From contig JAFFSR010000251.1 in the NCBI GenBank assembly GCA_017163975.1, positions 1,984,001 through 2,048,000 of the forward strand: a stretch of DNA of 64,000 nt, read 5' to 3'. The translations under genes were made by a program, and so were the position numbers. Positions 13,401 through 26,200 of the stretch are shown one piece after another. The DNA comes from Anastatus disparis. Its lineage: Eukaryota > Arthropoda > Insecta > Hymenoptera > Eupelmidae. The notes beneath the pieces were generated by a model. The model was not told the DNA's origin. It saw only the letters and a list, made by a program, of their open reading frames with translations, and searched no databases. Position 1 is the stretch's first letter. Each line of letters starts with the position of its first letter.

Positions 13401-16400
13401 GGAAAATTTTCCTACAAATAATACGTCATCTCTAAATTTAATCGCTTGAAAAACTTTCAATTAATTGAGCTTAAATAGAATTGTACGAAATAAAAGGTAC
13501 AAGTAAAAAGACAATATAATTAGAATTAATTAAGCACAAAGTGTGTACCGTAGATGTTTACAAGAATCAGTTATACAAGTCAACGAACCAGACGTACAAT
13601 TAAGTGACTATGGGTGACAATTACGGACTTCAAAGAAAAAGTGCTAAATCTATTGAAATCAACTTTAACCGACAGTACAAAACTGTTTTATTAACACAAC
13701 GAAATATCACCTTGTTAAATAAATCATTTAACTTCATCTTTTTTTATTTTTAAAAAGTAATTTTGAAAAATTTCGAAATAAGTAAATTTTTACTTTCGCA
13801 AAAAATTTAAGGTATCTCTAAACAAGCAGAAATTTATTAATCCCTAAACCTATTAAATTGGCCATTAATTATTCAATCAAATTCTATATCTAAATTGACG
13901 ATAATTCATCGGCGTATTGCCGCTGAATAACTGAAAGCAAGTATCGTTAAACGAAAACATAATTGCTCAGAAGCGGCAATCAAGCATCTGTCATTTATAT
14001 TCATAGACATATTAAATATACACACCGAGCATACAGATGTTGAATCTTGACATCTTTAAGACGACTCCAAAAAAAAATTAAAAAATTTTTAGAATATTTT
14101 TTATAAATATATAATTAGATATAAAATTATTTTTTATTTTTTCTGCTTTAAAAAAAAAAAACTGAAAGGTATCTTTAAGGTATCAACTCTTTACATCTGA
14201 TCAATCAAATTCATAAAATACTATATTTACGTTAAACTTTAAACGTTCAACTCTAGTACAAAAAAACTCCGTTTCTTTTTCTCTTTTTATAAATCATCAT
14301 CGATTAGAAAAAAAAAAAGTAAGCAAAAATATTTCCTATTACCTCCACGTACGTGTACTTCTCACAAGTTGAAAAGAAAGAAGAAAAAAAAGTCAAACAA
14401 GTAGCAGCCTTACTCGCAATTTCATACAGACACACACACGCTATGACGACGATTGGCGATTCAAACAGGACGTAATTATTTCCAACTAAAAACGTATATA
14501 TAAGATCGTCAAAGGTCTGGTATCTATCGGTAATATACCAAAAAATATCTCCAGCATCGCCAATGGATATATACTGTATATACAACCAACATAAAAGGGA
14601 AGAACTCGAAGGAAAGATAGGAAAAAAAAAAAGTTAAAAAAAAAGGATAGAGAAATAGAATAAAGAAAGAAAACTAGTTTTTCCCAAGGAAGGGTAACGC
14701 CATGGCTGCTGGTCGGGTACCATACGCGAAAAACAGCGACCGTTAATGCAGCGGTAAAGACATCTCTCCCGTTAACTATAAGGCTTACCTATAAGCGTTA
14801 AAAACTTCTCTCTCTCTCTCTCTTTCTCTATATATATATGTATATATAAATACTTGAATGCAATGCTTTTACGTTACTTTACTAGGTCTTGATACTAGTA
14901 AACTGTACGACGGAAACTAGACGACATGACGCGATGGGTTTCGATTGAATGCCTCCAAGCTTATACCAGTGAATTTCAGTCGAGTTTAGAGAGGATGCTA
15001 CTAGACGTACAGACTCTTGTTACTTCTTCTTCTTTTTTTTTTACTTATTTCTACTTCTTACTTCTTTCTTAGTTTCTCCTTCCTTTTTTTTTCTCTTCTT
15101 TTTTTTTTATTTTTTCATTCGTAAAGAGCTCGAGAAAAGTTGAAGTTATACCGGTCACGGGTTTCGATGAAAGTTTAAGGGTTGATTTTTAGTGGTAAAT
15201 GAGGAAACTGTTAAGTGCTGATCTATTTTTTTTATCTTCTTTTAATTAAATGGATTTTAATGTTCATAAATAATTTAGGGGAGGAAAATAAGAAGAGAAG
15301 AGAAAATTTAATATTACGTTGCGGAAATGCTAGTTTGAGGAAAAGACGAGAAAAACAAATTAGCGAATGGAGAACGGGTCGGACCTTTTTTTTTTAATGG
15401 TGAAATTTTATAGGTTTTCTTGAATTGTTCTTCTGTCTTTAAAAGAAGAACATTTATGAGAGTTGCAAAGTGATAAATTTTAACGCAATGACGTCAATGC
15501 CAAATCGTTTTCGCATTATAATTTTGTTGTAAACTTTACGCGACTTTTTAGACGTCTTACTTGGGTGCAAGTGAATTATAGTATGAATTATTAAAGTTTT
15601 TTATTATCACCCTACGAAGTGAAAAAATTACATTGATTAAAAATAATAATTAATAAATAATATTTATTACTTTTTTAAAAATACTTTTACAAAAGAGTGT
15701 TTGTTTTTTTGATAATATAGCATGAACAATTCACCATAATTTTTAAACATTCGATTTTCTTAAATCTTTTCATCTTAGATTGATTACATTGAAAAGTATT
15801 AGTATAATATTGTGAACCTGACAGGGTTTTAAAAATTCTTAATCGAAGTGTCTTAAGTGTTCATTTAATGTTTGGGTAACTCTCAAACCTAACTTATGCA
15901 AATTTCAGAATAAATTTACAGATATTAATTAAATTTCATACAATACAGGGTGATTGATAAAGACTAATACAATGATGATTGATAAAAGTAAAATCAGAGA
16001 AAAATTTGCTATAGTATATTGAAAATCGTCTGTAAAATCATTTTATATGGGTAAAACACTTTAATTTTTAACTGAATCTAAAAACTCATATCCCGATATG
16101 ACAACAATATTTTATATCAATAACGTAATTTAAATAATATAACTTTTATGTACAATGTATAAATATATTCTTCTCGAATCCTTAACTTCACTAATAAAAA
16201 AGGTATATACGTCAACAAACTGACTCATCTTGAAAATCTCAAAACACAGAGAAACATAAACGGCTTTTAAGACTTGTAAAACTTTTTCTCATAGAATAAT
16301 CTCATTCTCTCTCTAGAGACAAGCACAAAAGCGCACGCAAGCAGAACGTGATTGTAGTATTTGAGAAGATTATACTTGAGGGGGAAAAAAATATGACAAC

Positions 16401-19400
16401 AAGAAGGAAAAAAAAAGGAGAAATAAATGAAATTTTTGCGAAACGTTTTTACCCGTGAAGATTACACGTTCTAAAATCTTCAATATCTGGGAATGAAAAA
16501 AATTTATGCTGAATTATTATTTCATTTGCTTTAAATGGATTTCAAACTTGGAGCTATAATTTTAAAAATATTTTGATTTTTTCAGACTGGAAATTGATAA
16601 TAACAGTCAATCAATTTAAATGTTTTTAACTTTCACTTACCACCGCTGTAAATAACAAGTATAAAAAATTTGTGCTTTAGAGAGATATTAATTAAAGAAA
16701 CTAGAAAAAATTTAATAAAAATATTTGATTATACCTTTCAAGCATTTGTTTTTTTACTCTGATAAAATAACTAATAATTCATAAAAATAACTTTAAGGTC
16801 AAATAATTGAAAATAAACGTCAAGAAACGAATCGCAAATATTTAAATAATGTATATGGGTCAGTTTTATTAAAAATATGATTCCTTTTCTATTAGGTGCA
16901 AATGTTTAAATATCACACATGTATTGAAATGAAAATATAAAACTTTAATTAAAATAAAAAAGTAAATAAAAATTGTATTTTTATTCCAGACGGTCTGTCT
17001 AAGGCATGTCTATAGCAGCAGCGATCTCTGGCCGCTGGAGCGGCCGGAAGGTATGCCGGCCATACAATCGCTAGAAGTGATGTGCGGTAAAGACCACATG
17101 GATGTACATTTATCGTTTTCACAACCGTTTGAGGGTATTGTCTCTTCAAAAGGACAGCATTCGGATCCACGATGTGTTTATGTGCCACCAGCGACTGGTC
17201 AAACTTTTTTCTCATTTAGAATAGCTTATGCTAGGTGATATTATTATTCCTTTTTTTTTCTTTTTCTCATACTAATTATTGAATTTTTTAAATTAAAAAA
17301 ATTTTTGTGTTTTTGTTTGAAAATTCTTTTGATATTATGAAAAATTTTACATCCCGTCTTGCATTTAATTTCTGTTAACTTTTTTATAACCATCATTATA
17401 TTTTACTTAAGAAATTTGATTTTATAGAAATAATAAATAAACTTTATTGTTATGGACAACCATAATGTACTTTAATTATAAAAGTAATTATATTATTAAA
17501 ATTAATTTACAAAAAAGTTGCATTAAGTGTGCTGATAAATCAATCATTGATCAACAAAATAAAATTTTTTTTAATTAAAAGTTTTTACATTAATGTACAA
17601 ATATTATTATTTAAAACAAGAATAATTATTAAATCTTAATTTGTGTGATTCCAAAATATTGCATGTAAAACAATAAGTAAATATTAAAATTTAAAACTTA
17701 ACGAATTAAAATTTAAAAAAACCTTAATACTTGCTGTTAAAAAAATTTCCATAATCGGATAGTTTTAAAAAATTTTCTATTGAACGTACAGGTGCGGCAC
17801 GAAGCCAGATATGCACGGTCAATTTTATGAAAATACTGTTGTCGTACAGTACGATAAAGATCTGCTGGAAGTATGGGATGAGGCTAAGAGGCTACGTTGC
17901 GAGTGGTTTAATGATTATGAGAAGACCGCATCTAAACCTCCTATGATGATTGCTGACCTCGACGTTATACAGCTTGACTTTAGGGGTATGAATATTTTTT
18001 AAAATTTATTTTATTTTACCTAAACGTTATTGAAAATAAAGCAAAAATTTCATTGAATACATAAAAAATTTGTGAAACAGAAATATTCGCATTATTTGCA
18101 AAGTCATTAAACAAAATCTTATAAGATTTGAAACTCTACACAGATGGCGTGATTATAAGAAATTTTTCATTTTTGTAATAAAATTGTACTTAAAATTTTT
18201 ATGTTCGTAATTAATTTTAATTTTTGTTGTTAACAAATTCTACTTGAAACGAAAAAAAAAAATATACATTTTGAATGATTCATAAATTTAAAATAAGTGT
18301 ACTTTCTAAAAATTATAAATAATACTAATTACAGTACTTTCTTTTTTTTACAAAATAAAGTTTACTATTTTAAATGACAAATCAACTAACATAGTGTTTT
18401 ATAATATGTATGTTCCACATAAAATAAATCATTTTCTAGTTTTACGCATATAGGCATATACTTAGTTGGACGTAAAATTTCAAACGTTCATTGTTGCATA
18501 TTTAATTTTCTTGTGTTTGAAATATAGTTTTACCAAAAAATATGAAAATCATAAATTTTATAAATCTGTGCTTCGGAGGTCGCCAGTGTCTCAGTCGGTA
18601 GAGCGATGGATTCGTAATCGCGAGGTTCCAAGTTCGAATCCTGCTCTCGACCGATTGATACAAGCACCACTGTACGTTACATGTGCTTCGTTCACAAACA
18701 CGCTGAGAAACCTCTGTCGCTAATTAGTATCGCAATGATAGCATAAATACAGTGACGTTAAATGAAATAAAAAAAAAATCCTTTCTTCTGTGTAAGACAA
18801 ACGTTTTTTTTTTTTGTATTTTATCTTGAAAAGGATTCTCTTAAAATATAAACGCTTACGTATATCTATATAACTTACATACTTATCATATCTCATGCTT
18901 ATAAAAATTGAAATAAATTAATTAAAAAATTTGTAAAAATATTTGCTTTTACAAGAAATATCATAATATAACGAAAATAAAAGAATAAATGAATAAAAAT
19001 AATAATTTAACATTATTACAGGTGACAACGTTGATTGTTGGATGGAGATACAGCATGGTAAAGGTCCCTGGGCACCACCAGTATCTGGCATCGTACCACT
19101 TGGTTCGACATTGACTCTAGTCGTCGCAATAAACGATTACCGAGGTAACGAGCGCCACAGCAAAGTGCAAGGTATTTGGCGCTTTCGGCCAAATCATTGG
19201 ATTAAACTTATTTTTTAATATCTTTTTTTTCTTTATCTTTTAACAAAAAACAGGTGAATTTGACATGAGAGTTAAATCTTGCGTAGCATCGGACGGAGGC
19301 GGTCATACAATACAATTAAGCGATGAATTTGGTTGTGTATTGAGGCCTAAAATGATTAGTCGATTCCTAAAAGCAAGAGGCTCCGATGACAGAGCGACTG

Positions 19401-22400
19401 TCATCACTTATGCCTTCTTCCATGCATTCAAATTTCCCGATGCACTTAGCGTACATATTAAATGCAAGGTAAACGATATTTTCTTTTTTTTTTATTATAC
19501 ATTTTTCCAATAAAAGGATGCTTATCCAATAAAACCATATGATTATTTCATTTATTCTATTAAGTCTTTAGAGATGTGTAACAAATATGCTTTTTCATAT
19601 AATATAAGTAAAATATCACATTAAATACATTAATTAGATTAAAATCGATCATTTTTTATCTCGTTATGGGAACCCAAAACAATTTTGATGCGTTAACATC
19701 CGAGAAAATTAAAAAAAAAGAAATAAGTATAATTTGTAGAAATCAATCAGCTGAAGATAAAACATATTTTTTAAGTAATTGGATCAATATTTTTCATATT
19801 TTTAATGGTGTTGGTTTACAAGGGTTCACATAAACGAGAAATAACAAAATTTTGTCTTTTTGTTATTTTGGAAAACAGTTTAAGAAATAAAACTAAAAAA
19901 ATTTTATTACATATTAAAAAGCATCTATTAAGATATTAATTAACCATCAAACTTTAATATTACATTAAATTCTTTTTAAGGTCGAAATCTGTCGACACGG
20001 TTGTCTAGATCATTGCCAATCAAACGGCGGCGATACGCTCGGTCATTATCTTCAAGATAGAAATGATATTAATCTACCCCAGCAACAGCAGCAGCAGCAG
20101 CCAGATACGCCATTAAGTAGCGCTAAACCAGAGGACGGCACGAGTTATGAAGATGATATTGCTGCAATAGGTGGTCATTTCCTTGGTCTGGAAAAATCTG
20201 CTCAATCACCCAAAGCACAGGCTCAACAAGCTACTTCGACGACCGATGAACCAGCTGCTGTTAACGAAGCCGTTGATGACGTTGATCCTGTATTATCACA
20301 TCCTTTCTTGGTATTACTTTAAGTTATTTCTTTTTTCTTTTTATATAATTAGCTTCTTTTACGTAAATATACATTGAATGAGGAAAAAAAGGAATTTTAA
20401 GTTTTTTTTTGATGACGTTAAATAATAAATTTGTTTTAATTAATTTCTGAATAACATAAAAAAATTCAACTTAATCAATTTACTGCAACTTTATTTGTAA
20501 GCATTTCAAGCTAAAATTTATAATAAAAAGTTGTTTCTTATAAAAATTTAAGTTACTATTTTTTTATTATTCTAATTAATTTATCATTTTTTTTGTTTAG
20601 TAAAAAAATTTTTTTCGTCAAAAATACTTTTTCTATTGTATGAAAATTATGTTTTAATTTTTTCAAAAATTTCTGATTAACTTTAAATTAATTATTATCA
20701 ATAACTACTAAAAGTGATTTGGCTACTACAGTAACCAAATGCAGTGAGCGGGTTATTATTATTAATATAACTTTATTAAGAATATTGAAAGAAATTTATT
20801 TTTAAAATTTTTATATTTAGATATTCTATTATTTTTCTTTAATTTTTCAAAAAATTATAACAATCATTTATTGTCCATGCTATCGTACTTCGTCATAAGT
20901 ATATAAACTTGAAAAATTAATATACCCAGTGTATAAAGTGAAAGAAAAACACTTTGATTTTAACTTGTTTGAAAAGTTTGAATTCTCTCTCATTGTTTAC
21001 CGTCGGCTCTCTCCACTTGTGACAGTACTACTCGTAATCAGATTTAAGACTTCCAGAAACTAAAATGAAAACATCTAAAAGTTATAATACTCGCGTTCCG
21101 ATCTAAGCTTTTATTTTTCCTTTTTTTTCTTATGGTAATGATTATATTTTATGCTGTAAAAGAGATATTGCAAAGTTCAAAAAGTTTTGACAATATTAAA
21201 TCTTAAATGTACATATCTGCGAACTTTACAAACAAAAGTCCGAGCTTTTATAAGAGTAATGAATATTTAAGTTAAATTATAAGGAAAATAATAAACAGAG
21301 ATTTCAAAGTTTATGAGATTTTAGAACAAAAATCTTCTGGACATTTGTATAGAAAGTTTGTCCTTTTCAAAGTACAGCGATTCTTGACGTTTTTAAGCAT
21401 AAGAAATTACATATTTTTTTTTTAATTATTTTATTTTCTTTTTGAGTAAAATTTAATTGGACAATTCGTTTTTAACCTGCTCACTACATTTTGTTACTGC
21501 AGTAGCCAAACCATTTTTAGCAATAATTGATCATAAATAATTTAAATTTAATGAAAAAATTTAAAAACAATTTTTAGATGATATAAAATACATTTTTGGC
21601 AAAAAAGGTTTTTAAATATCATTTGTAATCCTCAAAAACAAAATACATTAGAAATTAAAAAAAATTTTTTAGTGTTTCTTTAAAATTATATAATAAAACA
21701 ATTTTTTATTATAAATTTTAGCTTAAAACGCTTCTAAAAAAGTTTCACTTATGGGTTAAAACTATTATTGATGATGAAGTAATTTGTATTTAAAATAATG
21801 TCCACGTTTATTATAAACTTCTATTTTAATTATGAAATGTTTTCTAATGACCATTTTTCCAATTAAATAGTCAGTGCAACCAGCGAAGGTAACACGCTAT
21901 CAACCGCAAGAACACTTTCCACACGGACCCCGTAACTTTGAGCAGGACATTGACGAGCGTCGCGGTAGAGAATCACGGCTTAACGAATCAACAATTAGCA
22001 ATAGTAATACTAGTAATGTCAACAACAAAACTAGCGACGATAGTAGTGCTAGCAGTAGTAGTAGACCTCAGCCGTTAAGCAGCCAGGCAAATCGTCGCAA
22101 ACGTTCATTTGTTGTTTCGGACCGCAAAGTACGTAGCGCTGACGTTGGTGTTTCCGGTATCTACGAAGTTATATCCGAAGCCGATCTTGCCTTCAGTCCT
22201 GACAGTCATGCTGAAGCTGTTACTGTCTTCCAGGTAATTTTATTTTATTTTATTTTTTTAACCCTTTCTTACCGGATGCCCGTTGAAACGGACATTCATA
22301 TTTTTCCTTTTTCTCAAATTGTACTGAAGCAAATTGAAATTTTTTTACATAAACATATAGATTTATTTAAAGTGGATAGTTTTCGATTTGAAACTGGGGG

Positions 22401-23219
22401 TCTAAGTTATCTGCGTGATAAAAATTGAGAAAATTTAAAAAAAAAAATTTTTTTTGCAAAAATTAAGATTTTTTGTATATAAGAAAATGGGCTAGTAACA
22501 TAGTTTTATTCTAAAAGAATACTGATTTCTGAAAATATTTTACGTTTCAAAAGTCATAAATAATTTATTAATATATATTTATTTATCATTCATTATAAAA
22601 GTAATTTGGTAGTTGATTTGTATTTATTTATAAAGCATAAAAATTCATGTTTAGATAAATTTGTTTTATTAAAGATAAAAAAATAATCCCTAGTAATTAT
22701 TTAAATAAAAAATGAATTCCAATATAAAACTGAATTTTCTTTGATATGAAACTTTGATTGCTATAATATTAAAAAAAAGTTAAATTAATTAAACTAACAT
22801 ATTTTTATAAAACTACAATACGAAAAACTAAAAACCATACTAAAAAAAATATTACAATAAAAAATTTTCTTTCACTCAAACAGGGTAGAATACGTGAAGA
22901 AATAGTGTACGGTATATGTCTACCATTAAGTGGCTTCAGTGCGCTATTTGTAATAGTTGCTCTATCAGCGGTGATCTCGGCCCTTGTAGCAGGTGCGATG
23001 GTTCATCGATTACAGGCCCAGCGTGAATTAGCGCGGGCGGCTAGAAAAAGTTTACCGGCAAGTCTTGCGGCAATGGCAGCTGGTCATCGATTAACGAATA
23101 GCAATCAAAACGAAACTAGAAACGGTCAACCCCATCATCAACAGCAACAGACTGGATGGTTAAGAGCTTACGGATTGTTTCGAGCTCGATGTCAAAGAGC
23201 TCCTCAATCCAATAACTAA
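6267..23219 (+). CDS. pio: Piopio-type zona-pellucida domain apical matrix protein
   Basis: Joined exons are 6267-6308, 16990-17234, 17792-17985, 19022-19144, 19254-19468, 19981-20310, 21871-22233 and 22884-23219. All introns are GT-AG, the phases join cleanly, and the protein is 615 aa. Residues 1-25 form a signal peptide split by intron 1. The ZP module spans about residues 41-286, with conserved cysteines in MCGKD, RCVY, CGTK, RCEW, DCWME, SCVAS, FGCVL and the CKVEICRHGCLDHC end. A polyQ tract and an acidic, Ser/Asn-rich linker follow, then RRKR (about 458-461) as a furin-type site, a hydrophobic membrane segment (about 513-540) and a short basic tail. In Drosophila, piopio links the apical membrane to cuticle in epidermis and trachea. 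Assignment to piopio rather than another insect ZP protein is by recalled likeness of the ZP block. The gene contains a SINE in intron 3 and an inverted-repeat element in intron 6. Confidence 0.85.
11090..11270. promoter_or_regulatory. Candidate epidermal enhancer patch in piopio intron 1
   Basis: This GC-richer island contains AACCGGTT at 11154-11161, the Grainyhead palindrome, and a related ACCGGTCA at 11087+100 (11187-11194). It also has TAACGG at 11126-11131, the reverse of the Ovo/Shavenbaby core CCGTTA, and a nuclear-receptor-like GGGTCAAGGTGA at 11109-11120. Grainyhead and Shavenbaby are known activators of cuticle and ZP genes in Drosophila epidermis. Enhancer function is inferred from motif clustering and base composition alone. 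Confidence 0.4.
14690..15030. promoter_or_regulatory. Candidate enhancer patch with Ovo/Shavenbaby-type sites
   Basis: A GC-richer stretch in intron 1 has two CCGTTA cores (14740-14745 and 14769-14774) within 35 bp, followed by a CT microsatellite and a second mixed-composition block (14880-15020). No coding potential is seen. The island composition and clustered sites suggest a cis-regulatory element of the ZP gene, unproven. Confidence 0.3.
15489..15496. promoter_or_regulatory. Perfect CRE palindrome TGACGTCA
   Basis: The eight-base consensus for CREB/ATF-family factors occurs in intron 1 of the piopio-type gene. A single 8-mer in this much sequence can arise by chance, so this is only a site to check. 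Confidence 0.25.
18575..18778 (+). mobile_element. tRNA-derived SINE copy 1 (in piopio intron 3)
   Basis: About 200 bp. The tRNA-like head carries an A box (tctcagtcggtagagcg) and a B box (agttcgaatcc), with GGTCG and CGACC as would-be acceptor-stem halves. The body shared with four other copies reads tacaagcaccactgtacgtt and acatgtgcttcgttcacaaa, and the tail atacagtgacgttaaat ends in poly-A. The orientation matches the host gene. Confidence 0.88.
20653..21567. mobile_element. Inverted-repeat DNA element in piopio intron 6
   Basis: About 100 bp at 20653-20755 reappears in reverse complement at 21471-21567. The best-kept core is GGCTACTGCAGTAAC followed by GTAGTGAGCAGGTTA (left copy with a few substitutions, about 80-85% alike). 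The roughly 700 bp between the arms has no long open frame, so this looks like a non-autonomous DNA transposon. The exact ends and target-site duplication cannot be fixed because the arms fade into AT-rich DNA. Confidence 0.6.
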
Positions 23220-26200
23220 ATGAAAAAAAAAAAGAAAAAAATAATAAGTGAGTGCATGTGAACGTGTGTGTTAAAAATCCGAGCAGAAATCAAAATTGAC
23301 TTGTTTTTTTTTTTATAAGCTGAAAAGAAAAGTGACAAGTGTTTATTAGTCATTTGAGACAGAAATTATTTCTTGCTTTTAAAGTGGAGGGAAATTATTT
23401 TCTTGCTACGTTCAAAGTGTCATTTTTTTATGACTTTATCTGATTTCTGTTTGTAATTTTACAAAAACGCTTAAATATGATCGGCATCATTTATGCAATC
23501 GTATCAAAAAGTGTAAATTATTTAAAATTTTTTATTTTTAATATAGAATTAACGATTAATTACACTTATCGGAATAATGTGGACAAGACGTCTTTAAATT
23601 AAAATATACGTAATTTAAGTAGTTTTATCGACGAATTTTTCCTAACATATGCATTAAAGTCGTTTAAGCTCGTAAAAAATTTTAAAATATCTTAAATTAC
23701 TTGGAAATTACTGAATATCATAAATATTCCTGATATTGCAAAGAGTGTTTAATTTTTTTTGAAAAACCTTAATAAAAAAAATGTTAATTAAGTAATAACT
23801 ACTTTTTATAATGAAATAACCGTTAAAAGCAACATAAAATTAAATTCCTCATATTTGTAAGCATTAACAACAATATCATACACCAAATATTTAAAAAAAA
23901 AAAACTTAAATTCAGACATTTCAAACAGAAATGTTCGCGCATTCTCTGTAAAAGCATATTATCTTAATAGCATAAATTTCACGCCAAGTGAGCCTCCGAA
24001 TGAGAAACGATTAATTTCTCATAAATTGTAATACTATTAGCAACTGGCCAACTTTTGAATTTCTGCTCAGGAAGATAGAAAGAGAAAAAAAAGACAAACA
24101 GAGAAATAAAGAGGCGAACGACCGATTATATTATGTATATGATAATTAATTTTTTTTTTTTTTCGTTGAGAAAGACCTTAAATGAGGCAATCGTAAACAG
24201 GCGTAAATGAGTGCTAAACGCTCTTACTAAATGGGCTTTTCTAAAGATACACATGATTCGACGTAAATTCCAAGACATGTAATAGACTTGGAACTTTATT
24301 TTTGGATCGAATTTATTCATAATCAGCTCGTAAATATTGAAATTCGGTCGAAAGAAAATGCATAATTGTCGGTATACGTTTACATCTTTAAAGTTTGTAA
24401 GCATGAGTATAATAATTAAAAAAAAAGCAAATAAATCAAATGATAGTGCCGATAATGCATTTATTTTTGTCAACCGAAAAAGAAGAAAAAAAAAGTACTT
24501 AAATAAACTGTTTAGATTTAGTTTATAGATAAAATAATGAAAAAAAAAGAGGACAGTCCTGAGACGCGTTTATTTATAAAATTTATTTATTTTCTATATA
24601 CTTCATGTTGAAGCTACTTTAATTGTTCTTCTAATAATAACGATAATTCATACGATTTTTTATTTTTCAAACTGATACCTACGCTAATTAGCATTTATTT
24701 AAATAAGTTTTTTAGATTAGCTTTATGATTAAGACGTAATATTATCATAAGCAATGTTTAAAATTAAAACGTTCATTAATATCATTATTTACCTAATAAG
24801 TTATGCCGTTACTTTATTAACAATTTTTCATAATGAATTTTAAAATAAGAACTTTTTGCAATTGTAATTTGCAAATAATTCTCTTAACCATCTCGTTATT
24901 AAATTTTTCAAAATATTAATGTGTAAAATATGATATCATGAATAAAAAGTATTGTACGGCTCTTGTGTATCAAACGTTAAAAAAAAAAAGATTTTAATCT
25001 TGAAGAGGAAAAAACACAAAAATCGCCAGACACTATTACTTCAATAATAAACGTAATTAGTTAGTATTCGTTAGCAATAGTAATTTTTATGAAATATATG
25101 TAAAATAAATGTGCTCTCAGGTATACATAGTCTAGAAAAATTTTTTTTTCTCATCGTAGAAAATGTCTTTTATACACTTTTACTATGCAAACGAAATTAA
25201 TCAAAATTACGAAAAAAATGGCGATTATAAACATATGAATATAATTATTTTTCTCTTTTGTTCAATCAATCGATTAATTAATATCGAAGTATCAGTGTAA
25301 ATCTGACATGAGTGTTAATCTACAATAGCAATACTCTTTATTTTGTACTTATTGACACTCTACAATTATGTACGAATGAACCAACTAAAAAAGAAAAAAA
25401 AAGACAATGTCTATTGTAGATTGACACTAATAGGCAAAAGTCCTCGGAGACCATGTGCAATATACTGTACAAAGTACCGTAACTACGTATATAATCTTTG
25501 TTCACTTTCTTCTTATTTTTTTTTTATTTTTTAATTTAACGTCCAAACGCGTGCATATACAAAACATTTGCTATTAATTATTGAGTGAAAGAAATATCCT
25601 TTATGCATAGCTTTTTTCCCTTTGAAAATTCATCCCTAATTAGTTTCACGAGTTGTATAGCCGAAGCATAAATATTTTTAATGTAGAACTTTGTTTTTAA
25701 TCGTACGTTACGTAGAAATTATTGAAAAGAAGTAACTAAATTAATAATATATATATATTTTGAATGTTGATGTTAATTTCATTTGAATATTTTCTATCTG
25801 TTAAAGTTGTGCTTCCGTTGTACCGGTTTAACTATGTAATGTACGTATTTCATTTTTTTTATTATTCTTGTTTTACTTTACATTAAATATATATATATAT
25901 ATATGAAATATTTACATTTCTTCCTGTATACGCATAAAATTTGCATCTAGTATTATTAAATTCTAAGATAAATGTTAAGCATTCGAGAGGAGAATGCAAA
26001 GTATATATCGGTTTGTTATGAATTTGATTAACAGCGCCATTATGATGCATATCGAATAATGAAACGTTTGTGTTTACGTTGTATTATAATGCAACGAGTG
26101 CTCGGGAGTAAATTAAACTAAATTATAATAGCGTATGCTCCTCGAGTAAAAGCTTTTTTACTCTAATGTAATTCGTTAAAATTTTTAAATTTAATTTGTC

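Larger units (their letters stand above)
6309..16989 (+). other. pio: Intron 1 of the piopio-type gene (10.7 kb)
   Basis: The intron opens with GTAAGT directly after the signal-peptide exon and closes at ttattccag. No exon on either strand is convincing. It holds AT-rich filler, microsatellites (GT run near 8374-8398, AAAAG repeats near 7452-7472) and GC-richer islands at about 11090-11270 and 14690-15030. These islands stand out from the background and contain motifs of epidermal regulators. A perfect CRE palindrome lies at 15489-15496. Confidence 0.7.

Noticed and set aside
18590..18655. Possible genuine tRNA gene (A and B boxes present)
   Set aside because: The same head is joined to a common body and tail in five places and the anticodon stem does not pair, so it is a SINE head. 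The same applies near 58567 and 29700.
22256..22440. Possible piggyBac-type end (ttaaccctttcttaccggat)
   Set aside because: No matching inverted end and second TTAA were found in the intron, and the following open frame is only a read-through of exon 7 into intron.
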